DNA from: Thermoanaerobaculales bacterium
GTDB taxonomy: Bacteria > Acidobacteriota > Thermoanaerobaculia > Thermoanaerobaculales > Sulfomarinibacteraceae
Length of the DNA stretch: 64,000 nt
NCBI GenBank assembly: GCA_025456145.1
Contig: JALOLD010000015.1
Location: 1 to 64,000, forward strand
Direction: 5' to 3'
Under the pieces are notes generated by a model, which saw nothing but the letters and a program-made list of their open reading frames with translations, ran no database searches and had not been told where the DNA came from. Of this stretch, positions 28,011-38,124 are shown one piece after another (positions within the stretch are counted from its first letter, which is position 1; every line of letters starts with the position of its first letter). A program made the translations under genes and the position numbers.

Positions 28011-28143
28011 GTCGGGAAATCCCGCGACTCCGCGGCCTCGAAGGCCGCTCCGCTCGGGATGACCGGGGGAGGCGTGCCACCTTGCCCCGTCATCCCGAGC
28101 GAGGGAGCGGAGCGACCGAGTCGAGGGATCCCCCGCGGGTCGG
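28011..28143. repeat. Dispersed intergenic palindromic repeat, inverted pair
   Basis: Two copies face each other: GGCCGCTCCGCTCGGGATGAC (inverse orientation, about 28030-28063) and GTCATCCCGAGCGAGGG with AGTCGAGGGATCCCCC (28089-28134). They fill most of the gap between the sulfurtransferase and the PNPOx gene. Confidence 0.75.
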
Positions 28144-28213
28144 GAGGGCCTCGCGGTCGTGGTACCCTCCTGGCACGAATCCGGCGCCCCAATCTCGAAC
28201 CAGGGTGGAGATC

Positions 28214-28675
28214 ATGGCAGACGACAACGACCTCGAGCGGCGGATCCTCGAGCTTCTCCGGGGGCGGCACCTCGCCAACCTCGCCACGGTCGAGGGGCAG
28301 CGGCCGAACGTCAGCGCGGTGGAGTTCGTCAACGACGGGCTGACCCTCTACTTCGTGTCGATCCCGGGAACCCAGAAGGTCGCCAACCTCGCGGTGAACC
28401 CGGCCGTCGCACTGACCGTCAACGGCCCCGGGCGAAGCCGCCGCGAGGTGACGGGGGTCCAGTACTACGGACGGGCGAAGCCGGTGACCGATGCCGCGAC
28501 CGTCGAGCGGATCAAGACCCTGTTCTTCGACAAGTACCTGTTCGAGGACGCGGCCCACTGGTTCGGCTCGCGCATCCTGTTCTACGAGGTGACGCCGGAG
28601 CGGGTCGATCTCGTCGACTACGGCCGGGGCTTCGGGCACAAGGACGTCCTCGTTCCCACGCCGGGACGGCGATAG
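28214..28675 (+). CDS. Pyridoxamine 5'-phosphate oxidase-fold protein
   Basis: 153 residues; ATG 28214 follows GGTGGAG. The split-barrel pattern is clear: ILELLRGRHLANLATV, NVSAVEFVNDGLTLYFVS, TQKVANLAVNPAVALTVNGP and VQYYGRAKPVTD. Such proteins bind FMN, F420 or heme; the residues do not decide which. It stands alone, so the reaction is unknown. It would be cytoplasmic as no signal is present. Confidence 0.8.
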   Translation: MADDNDLERRILELLRGRHLANLATVEGQRPNVSAVEFVNDGLTLYFVSIPGTQKVANLAVNPAVALTVNGPGRSRREVTGVQYYGRAKPVTDAATVERIKTLFFDKYLFEDAAHWFGSRILFYEVTPERVDLVDYGRGFGHKDVLVPTPGRR

Positions 28676-28875
28676 CCTCCACCGCGAGGGTGCGCGGTCG
28701 CTTCCGGGAGACCGGGCCGGCCCCGGAGTGGCTCGGGGGTCGCTCACGATGTCGTCGAGACAGGCGTCCGCCTCCGCCAACGTCTTGAAGCCCTTGACCG
28801 GGTACGCGGCCTCCGCCTCGCGCTGGCGACGGCTCGGCTGGAGGGAGTCGACGACGCCGCCGGCGGCGACCCGTG

Positions 28876-30444
28876 CTACGGCGAGGTCGAGGACCAGGCC
28901 GAGGTCGTGCCGGACTCGAAGCCGTCGTCGAACAGCGCGCCTCCGGCGTCGAGGCTGTAGAGGTCGATCTGACCGAGGTCGTTGGTCGTCTGGTAACCGC
29001 CGTTGAGCAGGGCGGCCATCGAGGCGTCGAGGTACTGCCGGAAGTCGCTCGACGGGTCGTCCGGGGTGGCGTCGGGCTGCGGCCAGGGTGGCGTGAAGCC
29101 GTTACCCAGGAAGCCCGGGATCAGGATGTTGGTGACCGCCCAGATGTCGGCGGCGACCGGGTCGGTGCTCGCCACCAGCTCGTCGCGGCGAGTCGCGCCG
29201 GCATAGGTTGTCGCCGGCCCGGTGTAGGGGTCGGCGTTGATCCAGATCGCGTCGAGGATGTTGAGGTCGGCCGGACGGACTTCGACCATGGTCTGGCCAA
29301 GGATGCCGTAGCGCATGGCGCTGTGCGAGTTGGTGCTCAATCCGGTGGTGATGACCCCCATCCAGTTCTTGACACAGGCGGTGGCGCCGTAGGTCGAGTG
29401 GTGGGACTTGAGCACCGGCAGGTTGACGACCTTGAGACGGTTCCGGTCGTAGGTGCTCGAGGGGAGGTCCCAGACCCCGTCGCGGAGGCTGATGTAGGTT
29501 CCGAGATCGGTCCGGAACTTGGGGTACGACACCCGCCCCTGGAAGCCCGGGTCATAGGGGTAGACGACATAGCCGTCCGCCAGGTCGCCGGCGGAGTACT
29601 CGGCGACCGGGGTGTGGCGGATCGCCGTCCAGTCGAAGAGCGAGACCGCGACGCCGAGCCCGGCGAGGTCGTCGACCACGTCGCGCGGCGACTGGCCGTG
29701 GTCCTGGGCGTTGTTGGCCGCCCGGTCGAAGTTGTCGGCCCCGGCGAACTGGGTGTTCTCGACGATCACGATCTCGCCGGTGAAGCCCTCGGGGTGCTCG
29801 GTGATCCTGAGGAGGAGACCGCGCAGCAGATCGGTGTTGGTGCCGCCGCGCTCGCCCCATTGGTAGTTGATCTTGACCAGCACGACATCGTCGGCGGCGA
29901 TCAGCCCGTCGGGCCCCGAGATCGGGCCGGGGATCGAGGACCGGTGGAGCTGGAGCCCGTTCGTTCCCATCAGGCCGAGCAGGGCGTCGAGACCGGGGAA
30001 GGCGTCGCCGACCGGGTCCTCGGGGCAGCCCGAGACGTGGAACACCGCCGCCCGGTAGTCCCGGGGCGGGTCGACGGCCACGACCCCCGGCTGCGGGTCG
30101 GCGACGACGAGGACGCCGGTGACCGCGAGCCCTGCCGCCACCGCGACCACCGCGGCGGCCAGGCCGAAGGGCGTGGCGAGGCCGGAGACGAGCTGGCGGC
30201 GGACCGCGACCACCGCCGCGACCAGCGGCGCCCCGAGGGCGAGGGTGGCGGCCGACAGCGATGCCTGCTGGCAGGGGTAGGCGAGCCGGCTCGGCTTCGG
30301 CCCCGAGCGCAGCACCAGCCAGACCAGGGCGAGCACCCCCGCGAGGAGGCTGTTGGCCAGGAACCAACGCCGCAGCGGGCCGCCCCGGGTCGAGGGCGAA
30401 GGATGCTCATGTCGCCCCGGGCACGTCGGATGATCGATGCTCAT
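28876..30444 (-). CDS. DUF362-family membrane-anchored protein with C-terminal DGFESG tag
   Basis: 522 residues; ATG 30444 follows GGGGGTGAC. Three or four hydrophobic segments occupy residues 27-115. The remainder matches DUF362 (AVFHVSGCPEDP, DDVVLVKINYQW, LKVVNLPVLKSHHSTYGATACVKNWMG, DLNILDAIWIN, ASTDPVAADIWA), a family often fused to ferredoxin domains; none is present here. The chain ends in DDGFESGTTSAWSSTSP, a tail shared with the kelch/GEVED protein at 42033. The function of the family is not established. It lies 92 bp after the metalloprotease gene on the same strand. Confidence 0.75.
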   Translation of the reverse strand: MSIDHPTCPGRHEHPSPSTRGGPLRRWFLANSLLAGVLALVWLVLRSGPKPSRLAYPCQQASLSAATLALGAPLVAAVVAVRRQLVSGLATPFGLAAAVVAVAAGLAVTGVLVVADPQPGVVAVDPPRDYRAAVFHVSGCPEDPVGDAFPGLDALLGLMGTNGLQLHRSSIPGPISGPDGLIAADDVVLVKINYQWGERGGTNTDLLRGLLLRITEHPEGFTGEIVIVENTQFAGADNFDRAANNAQDHGQSPRDVVDDLAGLGVAVSLFDWTAIRHTPVAEYSAGDLADGYVVYPYDPGFQGRVSYPKFRTDLGTYISLRDGVWDLPSSTYDRNRLKVVNLPVLKSHHSTYGATACVKNWMGVITTGLSTNSHSAMRYGILGQTMVEVRPADLNILDAIWINADPYTGPATTYAGATRRDELVASTDPVAADIWAVTNILIPGFLGNGFTPPWPQPDATPDDPSSDFRQYLDASMAALLNGGYQTTNDLGQIDLYSLDAGGALFDDGFESGTTSAWSSTSP

Positions 30445-30536
30445 GGCGTCACCCCCATCCGATTGTGACAGACCGGCCACCCGGAACCTCGGTGCCCCGG
30501 ATCACCACCGTCGGTCGCCCGGGCCCGCGATCGGCG

Positions 30537-33185
30537 TCACGGGCAGCTCTCCTGGGGCGGGTCGAAGTCGTAGCCGTAGGCCATCATCTGGTTGAGCAGC
30601 TTGGTCCCGGCGCCCTGGCTCATGTGGCCACGGCAGACCATTCCGTCCAGGACGTCCACCAGGTCGATGCCCGACATGCCGCGGTCGTCGTAGGCCGGGT
30701 TGGCAGGGTTGTCGCCCAGGTAGTTGACCAGGACATCCATCACCTCGTCGTCCGAGGGGCTCGGGTTGCCGCCGCGACCGTCGATGCCGTCGAAGCCGGC
30801 CACCGTCACGGGCTGGTTGGGGTTGCCGTTGACATACACCGTCTCGACCGGCTCCGGGGCCTGGCCCGAGGTCGGGTCGTGGAGATCCCAGTAGGCCCGC
30901 CAGTCCCAGCCCTGGCTGTGCGCCAGACGGCAGTCTCCCCGCAGGGTCTGGGTGGCCTCGTCGCAGCAGGTGCCGTTGCCCTTCTGGACCTCGGCGCAGG
31001 CCAGGGCCGCGGCCTGGGTGTCGGGGAAGAAGTCCATCTGGGCCTGCTTGAAGAACGCATCGCTCGAGGAGAAGCCGTTGAGGTCCATGCTCTCGAGCAC
31101 CCAGTTGTTGGTTCCGCTGAACCGGTACATGTACTCGAGGTCGAGGATCGACGCGGCGTTGAAGTTCGCCATCGGCTCGCCGAAACGCCCGTAGCTCCCC
31201 CCGTCGTCGCGCAGGAATTGACGGTGGAAGTAGTGGCCGACCTCGTGGGCGTGGGCGAAGGAGCGCCAGCCGAAGGCGGTGGTGGTGCAGCCGTTGACGC
31301 AGTCGCCGTGGATGTGGATGAGCGACGGGTGGGTGCTCGGCAGGTAGATGTTCCAGTCGTCGATCATGACGCGGGTCGGGTCGTACTCGACGTTCATCTG
31401 GTGGAAGAGCCAGCCGTTCTTCCAGCTCTTGAAGTAGTCGACCGCGCGCGCGGTGGCGTCCATGATGGTGAGCGCCTTGGCGATGACCAGACCGGAGTAG
31501 ATGGTCATTGTTCCGAGGTCCTGTCCGCCCTGGCCGATCGGTCCGTCGTCGGGGGTGAAGGTCGCGATGTCGTAGCCGTGGACCCCGTAGTCGTTCGGGT
31601 TCGCCGTCAGGTCGGTGGGCTCGTCGACCGTCAGGTTGGGGTTGGTCCACTTGAAGACGACGACCGCCTGCGGGCTCGGCTCGCGGTAGGAGAAGACGCG
31701 GATGTTGGCAGGCTGGTCGCCGCACTGCGTGAAGAAATCGTGGGAGAAGCCGCCCTCGTCGTCGGTGTAGATGCTCCAGCCGTGGCCGCAGCTGTCCCAG
31801 AGGTGGAGGTTCGCCCGGGCCGCCGGCGACTCGACCGTGACGAACTTCTCCGGGTAGTCCTGGGGCGAGGTCGCGAGCGGGCTGCCGAAGTCCGGCTGCG
31901 ACACCCGGTGCTGGTACCTGATGGTTCCCTTCACCCGGTAGTTCGGCTCCGGCGGCGGCAGCTCGGGCGCCTGGAGATCCAGGTCGAGCTGGAAGTCGAC
32001 CGAGGTCGTCGACCCGTCGGTGAGGCGGAGGTCGAGGAGGACGGTCCCGACATCGGGCCCCTTGGGCCGGACCCAGATGTCGGCGGTATAGGCGCAGACG
32101 CCGACCGCGGGGTCGCACACCGCGCTCGAGGTGTCGAGGGGTACCCGGGTGTAGCCGTCCCTGGCGGGCTCGGAGACCTCGAGGTTGAGCAGCTGCCGGG
32201 GCGCGGCGCCGGTCGACGAGAGGAAGAGCTGGACCCGCTGGCCGAGGTGCTCCGGGGATGGTCCGGGGTCGCCGAAGACGACCGCCGGGTCCGGCGGCGG
32301 CGTGCCGTCGCCCACCGTCGGGTCGCCGAGCGCACGGCCACCGTCGATGAAGACGGTCGGGGAGACGGTGGTGTCCGTTGGCGGCAGGGGATCGGGGTAG
32401 GAGGCGCCGCCGGCGATGTGGGCCAGGCGAGGCCCGTTGGGCAGGTAGCGGACGGTCGCCGAGGCGCTGTCGGTCCTGGCCCGCCCGGTGGGCGACTCGG
32501 GCCGGGTCAGGCTGACCACCACCGGGTGGTCTCCGGAGGGTCTGGTGTTGGCCGCCGACAGGGCGTACGCCACCCGGTAGATCCCGGAACCAACCTCGGT
32601 CGTCTGCTCGTCGCCCGGCTGGTAGGAGCTGTCGACGGCCGAGAAGTCGGCCTCGATGTCGAGCCCCTCGTCGAGACCGTCGACCTCGAGCACGACCGTG
32701 GCGCCGAAGCCGTACCACCCACGGTCCGGCGTCACCGACTCGACCCCGAAGCTCCGCTGCCGGGTCCGGACGGTCCGGGAGGCGGTCCACGGGCGGCTCG
32801 GGCAAGTGGCGCGGAGGAGGTACGAGTGCGGGCGCTCGTCGAGGTCATCGGTCGGCAGGCAGGCGACGTGGGGGGGCTCGCTCACCAGGTTTCCGTCGAC
32901 CATTCGGGGGACCCAACGCAGCTCGGTCTCGCCCTCCCGGGTGATCTCCAGCAGGCTGGGCAGCGGGCAGGGGATCGCCATCGAGAAGCACGTGAAGCCC
33001 TCGCCCGGGTCGCCATCCAGGTGGGCGATGCCGAGCTCCAAGCGGTCGGGTGGACCGGCGCGGCCGCCGCCCTCCCGTCGCACCGGTGGCTGCTGCGACT
33101 GGGCAGGAGAAAGGCTCAGAAGGGTGGTTGCCAGCGTGGCGACGGCTGCCAGCCGGAGATCGGTCGTCGACATGGGTGCGGACAT
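30537..33185 (-). CDS. Large secreted zinc metalloprotease (HEVGH)
   Basis: 882 residues; ATG 33185 follows GGAAGGGG. A signal peptide covers about 1-30 (SPAQS). The first 400 residues are beta-rich with Ig-like character. The zinc site is AHAHEVGHYFH (His647, Glu648, His651) within a long helical segment, and a Glu/Asn-rich stretch FGEPMANFNAAS after it could supply the third ligand. Cys pairs in the C-terminal part (CAEVQKGNGTCCDEATQ) suggest disulfides. Family assignment below the HExxH level is not clear. It probably degrades extracellular protein. Possible operon with the DUF362 gene downstream. Confidence 0.7.
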   Translation of the reverse strand: MSAPMSTTDLRLAAVATLATTLLSLSPAQSQQPPVRREGGGRAGPPDRLELGIAHLDGDPGEGFTCFSMAIPCPLPSLLEITREGETELRWVPRMVDGNLVSEPPHVACLPTDDLDERPHSYLLRATCPSRPWTASRTVRTRQRSFGVESVTPDRGWYGFGATVVLEVDGLDEGLDIEADFSAVDSSYQPGDEQTTEVGSGIYRVAYALSAANTRPSGDHPVVVSLTRPESPTGRARTDSASATVRYLPNGPRLAHIAGGASYPDPLPPTDTTVSPTVFIDGGRALGDPTVGDGTPPPDPAVVFGDPGPSPEHLGQRVQLFLSSTGAAPRQLLNLEVSEPARDGYTRVPLDTSSAVCDPAVGVCAYTADIWVRPKGPDVGTVLLDLRLTDGSTTSVDFQLDLDLQAPELPPPEPNYRVKGTIRYQHRVSQPDFGSPLATSPQDYPEKFVTVESPAARANLHLWDSCGHGWSIYTDDEGGFSHDFFTQCGDQPANIRVFSYREPSPQAVVVFKWTNPNLTVDEPTDLTANPNDYGVHGYDIATFTPDDGPIGQGGQDLGTMTIYSGLVIAKALTIMDATARAVDYFKSWKNGWLFHQMNVEYDPTRVMIDDWNIYLPSTHPSLIHIHGDCVNGCTTTAFGWRSFAHAHEVGHYFHRQFLRDDGGSYGRFGEPMANFNAASILDLEYMYRFSGTNNWVLESMDLNGFSSSDAFFKQAQMDFFPDTQAAALACAEVQKGNGTCCDEATQTLRGDCRLAHSQGWDWRAYWDLHDPTSGQAPEPVETVYVNGNPNQPVTVAGFDGIDGRGGNPSPSDDEVMDVLVNYLGDNPANPAYDDRGMSGIDLVDVLDGMVCRGHMSQGAGTKLLNQMMAYGYDFDPPQESCP

Positions 33186-33673
33186 CGGGCGCCCCTTCCT
33201 ACGGGCCGTCGTGACCTCCGATGTCGGTACCGGGCCGGAAGGGATCGAGATTCCGCCGGCGTCGAGCCTCACGGGCCCGTGGGTTCGATTCCTCGTGTCG
33301 AGAGCCGTTGCAGACGATGATAATGATTATTGATCTCAATAGCAACCTCGGACGGCCGACGGATGACACTCCACGGTGGCTCGTGTGAGAGTGGGCCACT
33401 CTTCGGGTTGGAGCGAACCGCTGTCCAAGGGCGCCTTCAGCGTGGTGGTCATCGCGGTCTGTCGGTACCTGCTCGGAGCGGTGCAGGTGGTGGCGTGACC
33501 GTCGCCGACAGCTCATGAAGAGTCCTGGCTCGGCTCGCTTCGCTCGAACCGGGTGACGGTTTTCCATAGGCGAGCGCGCCGGCGGCCCCGTCATCCCGAG
33601 CGAGAAAGCCCGGCCTCCGAGTCGAGGGATCCCCGGCGTGTCCGGTTGAGGTCGCGGTCCGCGGTGGAAGGAG
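33186..33673. other. Intergenic region with one dispersed repeat, 488 bp
   Basis: A repeat copy lies at about 33588-33640 (GTCATCCCGAGCGAG, then GAGTCGAGGGATCCCC). The AT-rich stretch 33315-33345 may hold the metalloprotease promoter on the minus strand. A phrase like a tRNA T-arm near 33280 does not fold into a tRNA. No gene recognised. Confidence 0.5.
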
Positions 33674-34924
33674 CTACTCGTACTGCAGGGCTTCGATCGG
33701 CTGGAGCCGGGAGGCGCGGATCGCCGGCCACATCCCGGCGGTGAGACCGACGAGGGTGCAGAAGGCGAGCCCGATGAGGGCCCACTCGAGCGGGACGTGG
33801 ACCTCGAACTCGGTGAACACCGCGACCAGGTTGCCGAGGCCGAAGCCGGCGGCGACCCCGACCAGGCCGCCGATGTTGCACAGGATCACCGCCTCGAGCA
33901 GGAACTGGAGGAGGATCGCGCGGCGCTTGGCGCCGAGCGCCTTGCGGATCCCGATCTCGCGGGTCCGCTCGGTCACCGACACCAGCATGATGTTCATGAT
34001 CCCGATCCCGGCGACGATCAGGGCGACGATCCCGAGCACGAAGGCGCCGGTCTTGATCCCCGCCGAGGCCTGGTTGAAGGCCTTGATCTGCGAGTCCGAG
34101 GTGAAGAAGTAGAAGTTGTCGGGGTCGCGCGGGCTCACCCCGCGCTCGGCGCGGAGCACGGCGCGGGTCTGCTCCATCGCCTCGTCGAGGAGCTCGGGGG
34201 AGCGGGCGTGGACGGTGATGTTAACCGACCGCTCGTGGCCCCCCGGGTCGCGATCGCCGTAGTTGCCGACGTAGACCGAGATCGGCATCAGCAGGTAGTT
34301 GTCGAAGTTGCCCCCGAGGGCGCTCTTCTTCTCGCAGAACACACCGACGACGGTGTACTTGCGACCGTCGATCTTGACCGTCTTGCCGACCGGGTCGATG
34401 AACGGGAACAGCCGGTTGGCGACAGCGAAGCCGAGGACCACCACCGGGCGGGCGACGCGGACGTCCTCGGCCGAGATGTTCCGGCCGAGCTCGACATAGT
34501 GGGTGTTGTTCTCGGGGTACTCGGGGGTGCCGCCGCAGATGATGCAGTTGGGCTCGGTGGACTCGCCGCGGTAGGACACCCGGACGCCGAAGTGCCAGAG
34601 CTCGGCGCCCACCAGGTCGACGGTCGGCACCCGGTCGCGGATCGCCTGGGCGTGCTCGACGGTCAGCGGCGGCCATCGGGCGATCTTGCGGAAGTCGAAC
34701 TCCTGGTTCTGGAAGCCGCGGGGCGGGAACTTCTGGGCCTGGAACACGGTGCTGCCGAGGACGCTGAGCTCGGACTCCATCTGGTGCTGGGCCACCGACA
34801 CGCCGGTCATCGTGCCGATGATCGCGGCGACGCCGGCGATGACCCCGACCAGGGTGAGCGCGGTCCGCAGCTTGTGGGCGCCGACCGCCGCGAACGCCAT
34901 CTTGAGCCCTTCGGTGAACCGCAT
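33674..34924 (-). CDS. MacB-type ABC transporter permease (second permease)
   Basis: 416 residues with the MacB/FtsX layout: one N-terminal helix (HKLRTALTLVGVIAGVAAIIGTM), a large periplasmic domain (about 45-285), then three helices with the signature [20 protein letters not shown] and the ending RASRLQPIEALQYE. ATG 34924 begins 20 bp after the first permease gene ends. The two permeases probably form a heterodimer on the shared ATPase. Cys pair in the periplasmic domain (CIICGG) is unusual and may form a disulfide. Confidence 0.92.
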   Translation of the reverse strand: MRFTEGLKMAFAAVGAHKLRTALTLVGVIAGVAAIIGTMTGVSVAQHQMESELSVLGSTVFQAQKFPPRGFQNQEFDFRKIARWPPLTVEHAQAIRDRVPTVDLVGAELWHFGVRVSYRGESTEPNCIICGGTPEYPENNTHYVELGRNISAEDVRVARPVVVLGFAVANRLFPFIDPVGKTVKIDGRKYTVVGVFCEKKSALGGNFDNYLLMPISVYVGNYGDRDPGGHERSVNITVHARSPELLDEAMEQTRAVLRAERGVSPRDPDNFYFFTSDSQIKAFNQASAGIKTGAFVLGIVALIVAGIGIMNIMLVSVTERTREIGIRKALGAKRRAILLQFLLEAVILCNIGGLVGVAAGFGLGNLVAVFTEFEVHVPLEWALIGLAFCTLVGLTAGMWPAIRASRLQPIEALQYE

Positions 34925-34944
34925 CGTGGTTGCCGCTCCCTCCG

Positions 34945-36180
34945 CTACTCGTAGCGCAGCGCTTCGATGGGGTTGAGGCGGGAGGCCCGCCAGGCCGGGA
35001 TCAGCCCGGCGATCAGACCGACCAGTACCGCGACCGCGAGGGCGAGACCGACGATCGGCAGCGACAGCTTGGCCGGCATGAGCAGCCGGTCGATGACCTC
35101 GGCCACCCCGAAGGACAGCGCGACCCCGATGGCCCCGCCGACCAGGCAGATCGCCGCCGCCTCGAACAGGAACTGCTGGAGGATCGCCCGCCGCTTGGCG
35201 CCGATCGCCTTGCGGATCCCGATCTCGCGGGTCCGTTCGGTGACCGACACGAACATGATGTTCATCACCCCGACCCCGCCGACGAAGAGCGAGATCCCGG
35301 TCACCGACATCCCGATCAGGAGCAGCACGCCCATGACATTGTTGAAGGCGTCGAGCAGCGAGTCCATCTTGTTGATCGCGAAGTCGTCGTCCTCGCCGGG
35401 CTCGAGCCGGCGGATCTTGCGCATCTCGCCGATCAGCTCGTACTCGAAGTCGGCGAGATCGGCCCCGGGGGGCGCCTTGACCGCCAGGTTGAAGTCGCGG
35501 AAGCGGTCCCCGAAGATCTTGCTGAAGGTGGTGATCGGGATGAAGACCTGGCTGTCGAAGTCGGGGCCGCCGAAGAAGCCGGCGCTGCCCTGCTTCTCCA
35601 TCACGCCGATCACCCGGAAGACGTCGCGGCCGATCCGGAGCTCCTTGTTGAGGGGGTCGCGACCTTCGAAGAGCTGCTCGTGGATGGTCGCGCCGATGAC
35701 ACAGACCCGGCGCCGGGTCTGAACGTCGGACTCGGTGAAGAAGCGGCCGAGCTCGGGCACCGCGCTCGACACCAGCATCTGCTTGTCGGTGGTGCCGACG
35801 ATGCGGATGTTCTCGTTGGTCTCGGACTGGTACTGGATCGGCCGCTGGGTCTCGGCGGTGGGGTTGACCGCGACCGCCGAGTGCAGCGCGCGCTCGAGCT
35901 TGTCGCTCTCCTTGAGGGTCAGCCGGGGCCGGTTGCGGAGCTGGAAGAAGGGGCCGTTGAAGATCCACGGCATCCGCGAGACATACAGCACGTCGGCGCC
36001 GAGCACCGACACGTTGTCGCGGAAGCTCGAGGCGAGGCCGTTGGCCGCGGTCATGGTGGTGGCGACGGCGACGATGCCGATGATGATCCCGAGGGTGGTC
36101 AGAACGCCGCGCGCCGGGTTGGCGCGGAGGGCCGCCAGCGCGATCCGCAGCGACTCGCCGGCGGCGTCGAAGCGTCTCAT
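34945..36180 (-). CDS. MacB-type ABC transporter permease (first permease)
   Basis: 411 residues, same four-helix plan as its neighbour: [23 protein letters not shown], a periplasmic domain, and [24 protein letters not shown]-type coupling region (as [19 protein letters not shown]), ending [14 protein letters not shown]. Its start overlaps the ATPase stop by 4 bp (ATGA), showing translational coupling. The pair shares about the same length but diverges in the periplasmic domain, so the complex is likely asymmetric. Confidence 0.92.
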   Translation of the reverse strand: MRRFDAAGESLRIALAALRANPARGVLTTLGIIIGIVAVATTMTAANGLASSFRDNVSVLGADVLYVSRMPWIFNGPFFQLRNRPRLTLKESDKLERALHSAVAVNPTAETQRPIQYQSETNENIRIVGTTDKQMLVSSAVPELGRFFTESDVQTRRRVCVIGATIHEQLFEGRDPLNKELRIGRDVFRVIGVMEKQGSAGFFGGPDFDSQVFIPITTFSKIFGDRFRDFNLAVKAPPGADLADFEYELIGEMRKIRRLEPGEDDDFAINKMDSLLDAFNNVMGVLLLIGMSVTGISLFVGGVGVMNIMFVSVTERTREIGIRKAIGAKRRAILQQFLFEAAAICLVGGAIGVALSFGVAEVIDRLLMPAKLSLPIVGLALAVAVLVGLIAGLIPAWRASRLNPIEALRYE

Positions 36181-36866
36181 GCCGCCTCGGAGAGGGTCCG
36201 ATCCGACTCGACGAGCCCGTCGCGGAGCCGGATGACCCGCCGGGCGTGGCCGGCGACGCTCTCCTCGTGGGTGACGAGGAGGATCGTGTTGCCGTCGGCG
36301 TGGAGCCGGTCGAAGATCGCCATGATCTGGTCGCCGGTGGTGCTGTCGAGGTTGCCGGTGGGCTCGTCGGCGAGGATGATCGACGGCCGGTTGACCAGGG
36401 CGCGGGCGATCGCCACCCGCTGCCGCTGCCCGCCCGAGAGCTCGGTCGGCCGGTGCTTCATCCGGTCGGCGAGACCGACCGCTTCGATCGCCGCCACCGC
36501 CCGCTCGCGACGCGCCGAGGGCCGCAGCCCCGCATAGATCAGCGGCAGCTCGACGTTGTGCAGCAGGTCCGCCCGGGGCAGCAGGTTGAAGGTCTGGAAG
36601 ACGAAGCCGATCTTGGCGTTGCGGACCTCGGCGAGGCGGTCGTCGTCGAGGGTGCCGACATCGGCGCCGTCGAGCCGGTAGCTCCCGGTGGTCGGCACGT
36701 CGAGGCAGCCGATGATGTTCATCAGGGTCGACTTGCCCGAGCCGGACGGCCCCATGATCGCGACGTACTCGCCATCGGCGACCCCGAACGACACCCCGCG
36801 CAGCGCCTTGACGCCGACGCTGTTCATCTCGTAGGTCTTGACCACGTCGGTGAGCTCGAGGGACAT
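36177..36866 (-). CDS. MacB/LolD-type ABC transporter ATPase
   Basis: 229 residues; ATG 36866 begins 1 bp after the upstream gene. All motifs are intact: Walker [11 protein letters not shown]-loop [10 protein letters not shown], signature [15 protein letters not shown], Walker [13 protein letters not shown] and the switch His in LLVTHE. It powers mechanotransmission by the two permeases without substrate passing through the membrane domain, as known for MacB and LolCDE. Fully embedded in the four-gene operon. Confidence 0.95.
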   Translation of the reverse strand: MSLELTDVVKTYEMNSVGVKALRGVSFGVADGEYVAIMGPSGSGKSTLMNIIGCLDVPTTGSYRLDGADVGTLDDDRLAEVRNAKIGFVFQTFNLLPRADLLHNVELPLIYAGLRPSARRERAVAAIEAVGLADRMKHRPTELSGGQRQRVAIARALVNRPSIILADEPTGNLDSTTGDQIMAIFDRLHADGNTILLVTHEESVAGHARRVIRLRDGLVESDRTLSEAA

Positions 36867-36867
36867 C

Positions 36868-38124
36868 TCAGCCCTCCGCCGGGCTGCCCGGCTCGGCCAG
36901 CTTGACCGCCGCACCGTCGGTGAGGTCGCGGCTGATCGCCCGATAGCTGCCGACCACCACCTGGTCGCCCTCGGCGAGGCCGCCGAGGATCTCGATGTGG
37001 GTCTCGCTCTGGATCCCGGTCTTGACCTGGCGGGCGACGGCCTTGCCGTCCTCGATCACCCAGACCACCTCGACGAAGCCGTCGCGGTCCGCGGTGAAGC
37101 GGGGTTCGGCGTCGCCCTCGACCGGCTCGGCGGCCTTCGCACCGAGCTGGTCGAGGGTGCGGACCGCGACGCACTGGATCGGCACGCTCAGGCAGTCCTC
37201 CCGGACCTCGGTGACGATCTCGGCCGAGGCGGTCATCCCCGGCCGCAGCTCGCTGCCCGGCTCGGTGACCGCGACCTTGACCTCGAACTCGGTCTTCTGG
37301 TCGGTGGTTCCCTGACCGCTGGTCTTGGCGGAGGAGGCGATCTCGGTGACCTCGCCCGGGTAGCGGGTGTCGGGAAGGGCGTCGACCTCGATCTCGGCGG
37401 TGTCGCCCAGCGCCACCGAGACGATGTCGTTCTCGTCGACATCGACCAGCGCCTCCATCCCCTGCAGATTGGAGATCTCGAGGATCACGTCCTCCTGGAA
37501 CTGCGAGCCGAGCGCCATCTCGCCGAGCTCCTTGTTGAGCTTCGAGACCGTCCCCGACATCGGCGCGAGGATGGTCGTCTTGTCGAGGTCGTCGCGCGCC
37601 TGACGGAGCGCCGCCCGGGCCTGCTCGACCTGCTCGAGGGCGGCCTGATACCGTGCCGCCTCGACCTCGGCGGCGGCGTAGGTCGAGTCGAGGCTGGCCT
37701 CCGACTCGAGGGCGCTCTCGAACAGCTGCTTGCTCCGCTCGTGGTCCTTGCGGGCCTTGTTCATGTTCTCCCTGACCAGGTTGGCGTTGGCCTCGGCGGC
37801 GGCGAGATTGGCCTCGGCCGAGGCCATCGCGGCGACATACCGCTCGCGGTCGAGCTGGAGGAGCAGGGCGCCCTTCTCGACCCAGTCGCCCTCGGCGACG
37901 TCGAGCCGGGTGATCTTGGCGCTGACGTCGGCCGAGATGTTGACCTGGGTCATCGGCTGGATCTTGCCGGTGGCGGTGACGGTCTGGATGACGGTGTGGC
38001 GGCCCACCGGCTCGACGGTGACGCCGACGCCCTCGTCGCCCCCCCGGCCGCGCAGCGAGAACACCGCGACCGCGACCACGACCAGGACCACGATCAGGGG
38101 GATGAGGACCTTCTTCTTGAGCAT
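36868..38124 (-). CDS. MacA/HlyD-type periplasmic adaptor
   Basis: 418 residues. N-terminal membrane anchor ([17 protein letters not shown]), lipoyl halves ([36 protein letters not shown] and [20 protein letters not shown]), a coiled-coil hairpin of about 75 residues between them (95-175), then beta-barrel and membrane-proximal domains. First gene of the four-gene exporter. The outer membrane partner is not in this window. The cargo is unknown; drugs, lipids, peptides and siderophores are known for relatives. Confidence 0.92.
   Translation of the reverse strand: MLKKKVLIPLIVVLVVVAVAVFSLRGRGGDEGVGVTVEPVGRHTVIQTVTATGKIQPMTQVNISADVSAKITRLDVAEGDWVEKGALLLQLDRERYVAAMASAEANLAAAEANANLVRENMNKARKDHERSKQLFESALESEASLDSTYAAAEVEAARYQAALEQVEQARAALRQARDDLDKTTILAPMSGTVSKLNKELGEMALGSQFQEDVILEISNLQGMEALVDVDENDIVSVALGDTAEIEVDALPDTRYPGEVTEIASSAKTSGQGTTDQKTEFEVKVAVTEPGSELRPGMTASAEIVTEVREDCLSVPIQCVAVRTLDQLGAKAAEPVEGDAEPRFTADRDGFVEVVWVIEDGKAVARQVKTGIQSETHIEILGGLAEGDQVVVGSYRAISRDLTDGAAVKLAEPGSPAEG

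Noticed and set aside
28741-28918. Possible gene remnant on the minus strand (EAAYPVKGFKTLAEADACLDDIV)
   Set aside because: It looks protein-like but has no start, stop or recognised relative and runs out of frame with the DUF362 gene; chance cannot be excluded.
28873-30468. 531-residue open frame on the plus strand
   Set aside because: It is antisense to the DUF362 gene; the composition (Asp/Val/Gly-rich) is that of GC-rich shadow frames.
33279-33298. tRNA T-arm-like sequence GGTTCGATTCC
   Set aside because: No matching acceptor, D or anticodon arms fit upstream, and the local stem does not pair properly.
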